Source of the DNA: Micropruina sp.
GTDB taxonomy: Bacteria; Actinomycetota; Actinomycetes; Propionibacteriales; Propionibacteriaceae
NCBI GenBank assembly: GCA_016716635.1
Contig: JADJVZ010000002.1
Span: forward strand, 1 to 25,877
Length of the DNA: 25,877 bases
Direction: 5' to 3'
The notes under the pieces were generated by a model. That model was given only the letters and a program-made list of their open reading frames with translations, had not been told where the DNA came from and made no database searches. This document shows positions 24,970 to 25,877 of this stretch, piece after piece. The number at the start of each line of letters is the position of its first letter. The first letter of the stretch is position 1. The position numbers and the translations under genes are program-made.

Positions 24970-25545
24970 CCACCGCGGCGACGGGACCAGGGCCGAGGGC
25001 CGCCGAGGCCTTCGCCGACTATCGCCTGGACGTCCTGAGCGTCTCGCGGATCTGGTGCGCCTCCTGACCCCTGCTGTGGCACACGGCACGCTCGCAGAAC
25101 GCACCGGCTGCCATCGCCGAGGACGCCGTGCAGACCGCATGGCTGCGGCTCATCGACACGGCGGGTTCGATCGCCGATCCGCGGGGCGGTCACGAGCTGG
25201 CTCGTGGTCACGGTCAAGCGCGGACCTGGCGCCTCATGCGCTTGGAGGGCGGGAGGCCGAAGTCAGCCATCGGGCTGCCCGACGTCCCGACGGAACTGAC
25301 GCCCGAGGCCACCGCGGTTCTCAGCGAGCGGCAGCGCACCTTGTGGCGGCACATTACGGCGTTGTCGCCTCGCTGCCAGGCGCTGCTACGCGTCATCGCT
25401 CTGGCGGCGCAGGCCGACTATGCAGAAAAGTCCTCAGGTGCCCTAGGGATGCCAATGGGGAGCATCGGTCCCACCCGGGGCCGTTGTCTGGCAAAGCTGC
25501 GACACGCTGATGGCCGATCCAACCTGGGGGAAAGACAATGAATGA
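24966..25545 (+). CDS. ECF-like sigma-70 factor, frameshifted
   Basis: Start ATG 24966 overlaps the S8 stop. Read across frames: AAEAFADYRLDVLS, ADLVRLLTPAVWHTARSQ, AIAEDAVQTAWLRLIDTAGS (region 2), AVTSWLVVTVKR, then region 4 as LTPEATAVLSERQRTLWRHI, LSPRCQALLRVIALA and LGMPMGSIGPTRGRCLAKLR (HTH). The C-terminus after correction reads MADPTWGKDNE with TGA at 25543-25545, overlapping the next gene. At least four indels. It would direct RNA polymerase to an unknown regulon, possibly these two divergent operons. Confidence 0.85.
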
Positions 25546-25877
25546 CGATCTGCTTGACGGCGTCGATGCCGCGATTCTCGACGACGTGCGAGGCGTGGGA
25601 CGCCTAGACCCCGTCCCCGCGGGACTCGAGGAACAGATTCGTTTCGCCTTGAACATCGCCGCGATGGAGGCCGAGTTGGCCGAACTGATGACGATGTCGC
25701 TGGCGGGCGTCCGAGGGGACGGACGAGACCGATACCGTCACGTTCACGGTCGGCTCCTTCCCGTCTCGCGATCGACGTTGACCATGACGCGCGGCGTCCG
25801 GATCGACGGCTGGGTGACCGGTGACCAGGCGACCGTGGACGTCGTCGCCAGGGGCATGACACTGACCGCCCGACCCG
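25538..25877 (+). CDS. hypothetical protein of the sigma-factor module, partial
   Basis: Runs off the right edge. Starts MNDDLLDGVDAAILDDVRGV at ATG 25538, overlapping the sigma gene. Visible parts: LEEQIRFALNIAAMEAELAELM and, after what look like compensating indels, TDTVTFTVGSF and VRIDGWVTGDQATVDV. In my recollection, small proteins with a VRIDGW motif sit between sigma factors and CHAT-domain proteins in other actinobacteria; a CHAT protein would then be expected beyond the edge. Function unknown; an anti-sigma or adaptor role is a guess. Confidence 0.6.
   Translation, partial: MNDDLLDGVDAAILDDVRGVGRLDPVPAGLEEQIRFALNIAAMEAELAELMTMSLAGVRGDGRDRYRHVHGRLLPVSRSTLTMTRGVRIDGWVTGDQATVDVVARGMTLTARP

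Overview
The window is GC-rich, coding-dense DNA from an actinobacterium. Evidence is the strong G/C bias at third codon positions, the many GTG starts and 4-bp ATGA/GTGA overlaps, a pyrR-pyrB-pyrC order, a mycothiol-dependent-reductase-like DsbA protein, and the order pepN / DsbA / Fpg-Nei glycosylase, which resembles the Rv2467-Rv2464c neighbourhood of mycobacteria. I cannot name the genus from sequence alone; Propionibacteriaceae or another non-mycobacterial lineage is possible. Many frameshifts sit in both ends of the window and hit housekeeping genes (gnd, pyrC, pyrB, pyrR, pepN on the left; protease, S8 peptidase and sigma factor on the right). About 10.0-21.9 kb reads cleanly. This looks like a draft contig with low-accuracy ends, not a set of pseudogenes.

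Layout. 1-6.4 kb, minus strand: pepN, pyrR, pyrB, pyrC, gnd (runs off the left edge). 6.5-13.0 kb: a DsbA-like N-terminus fused in frame to membrane-protein sequence, a second membrane protein, a convergent trio of single-pass membrane proteins with exported domains, a small hypothetical protein, an orphan 820-aa protein and a small membrane protein. 13.0-15.3 kb: an Fpg/Nei DNA glycosylase and a 479-aa hypothetical protein. 15.3-18.0 kb: tRNA-Pro(TGG), a RelBE-type toxin-antitoxin pair whose toxin ORF ends inside the tRNA gene, a short-chain dehydrogenase, and an HTH / GHKL-ATPase / STAS-like regulator preceded by two matched palindromes.

18.06-23.2 kb, minus strand, is the most interesting part. 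A trypsin-like protease with the H-D-S triad carries a C-terminal tail with 23 Cys, each preceded 2-4 residues upstream by Ser/Thr and mostly followed by Pro; the rest of the protein has no Cys. Behind a 16-bp perfect hairpin lie four translationally coupled genes: an 86-aa free copy of the protease N-terminal domain, an APH-like kinase, a HopA1-family protein and a LanC cyclase with all expected zinc/catalytic residues. Kinase + HopA1 + LanC is the enzyme set of class V lanthipeptide synthesis, and the tail looks like its substrate: a possible poly-lanthionine protease tail.

23.4-25.9 kb, plus strand and divergent: a subtilisin-like peptidase with five YWDGIS repeats, an ECF-like sigma factor and a partial small protein, all overlapping. 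Together the two divergent operons suggest an intracellular proteolytic/regulatory system joined to RiPP-type protein modification.
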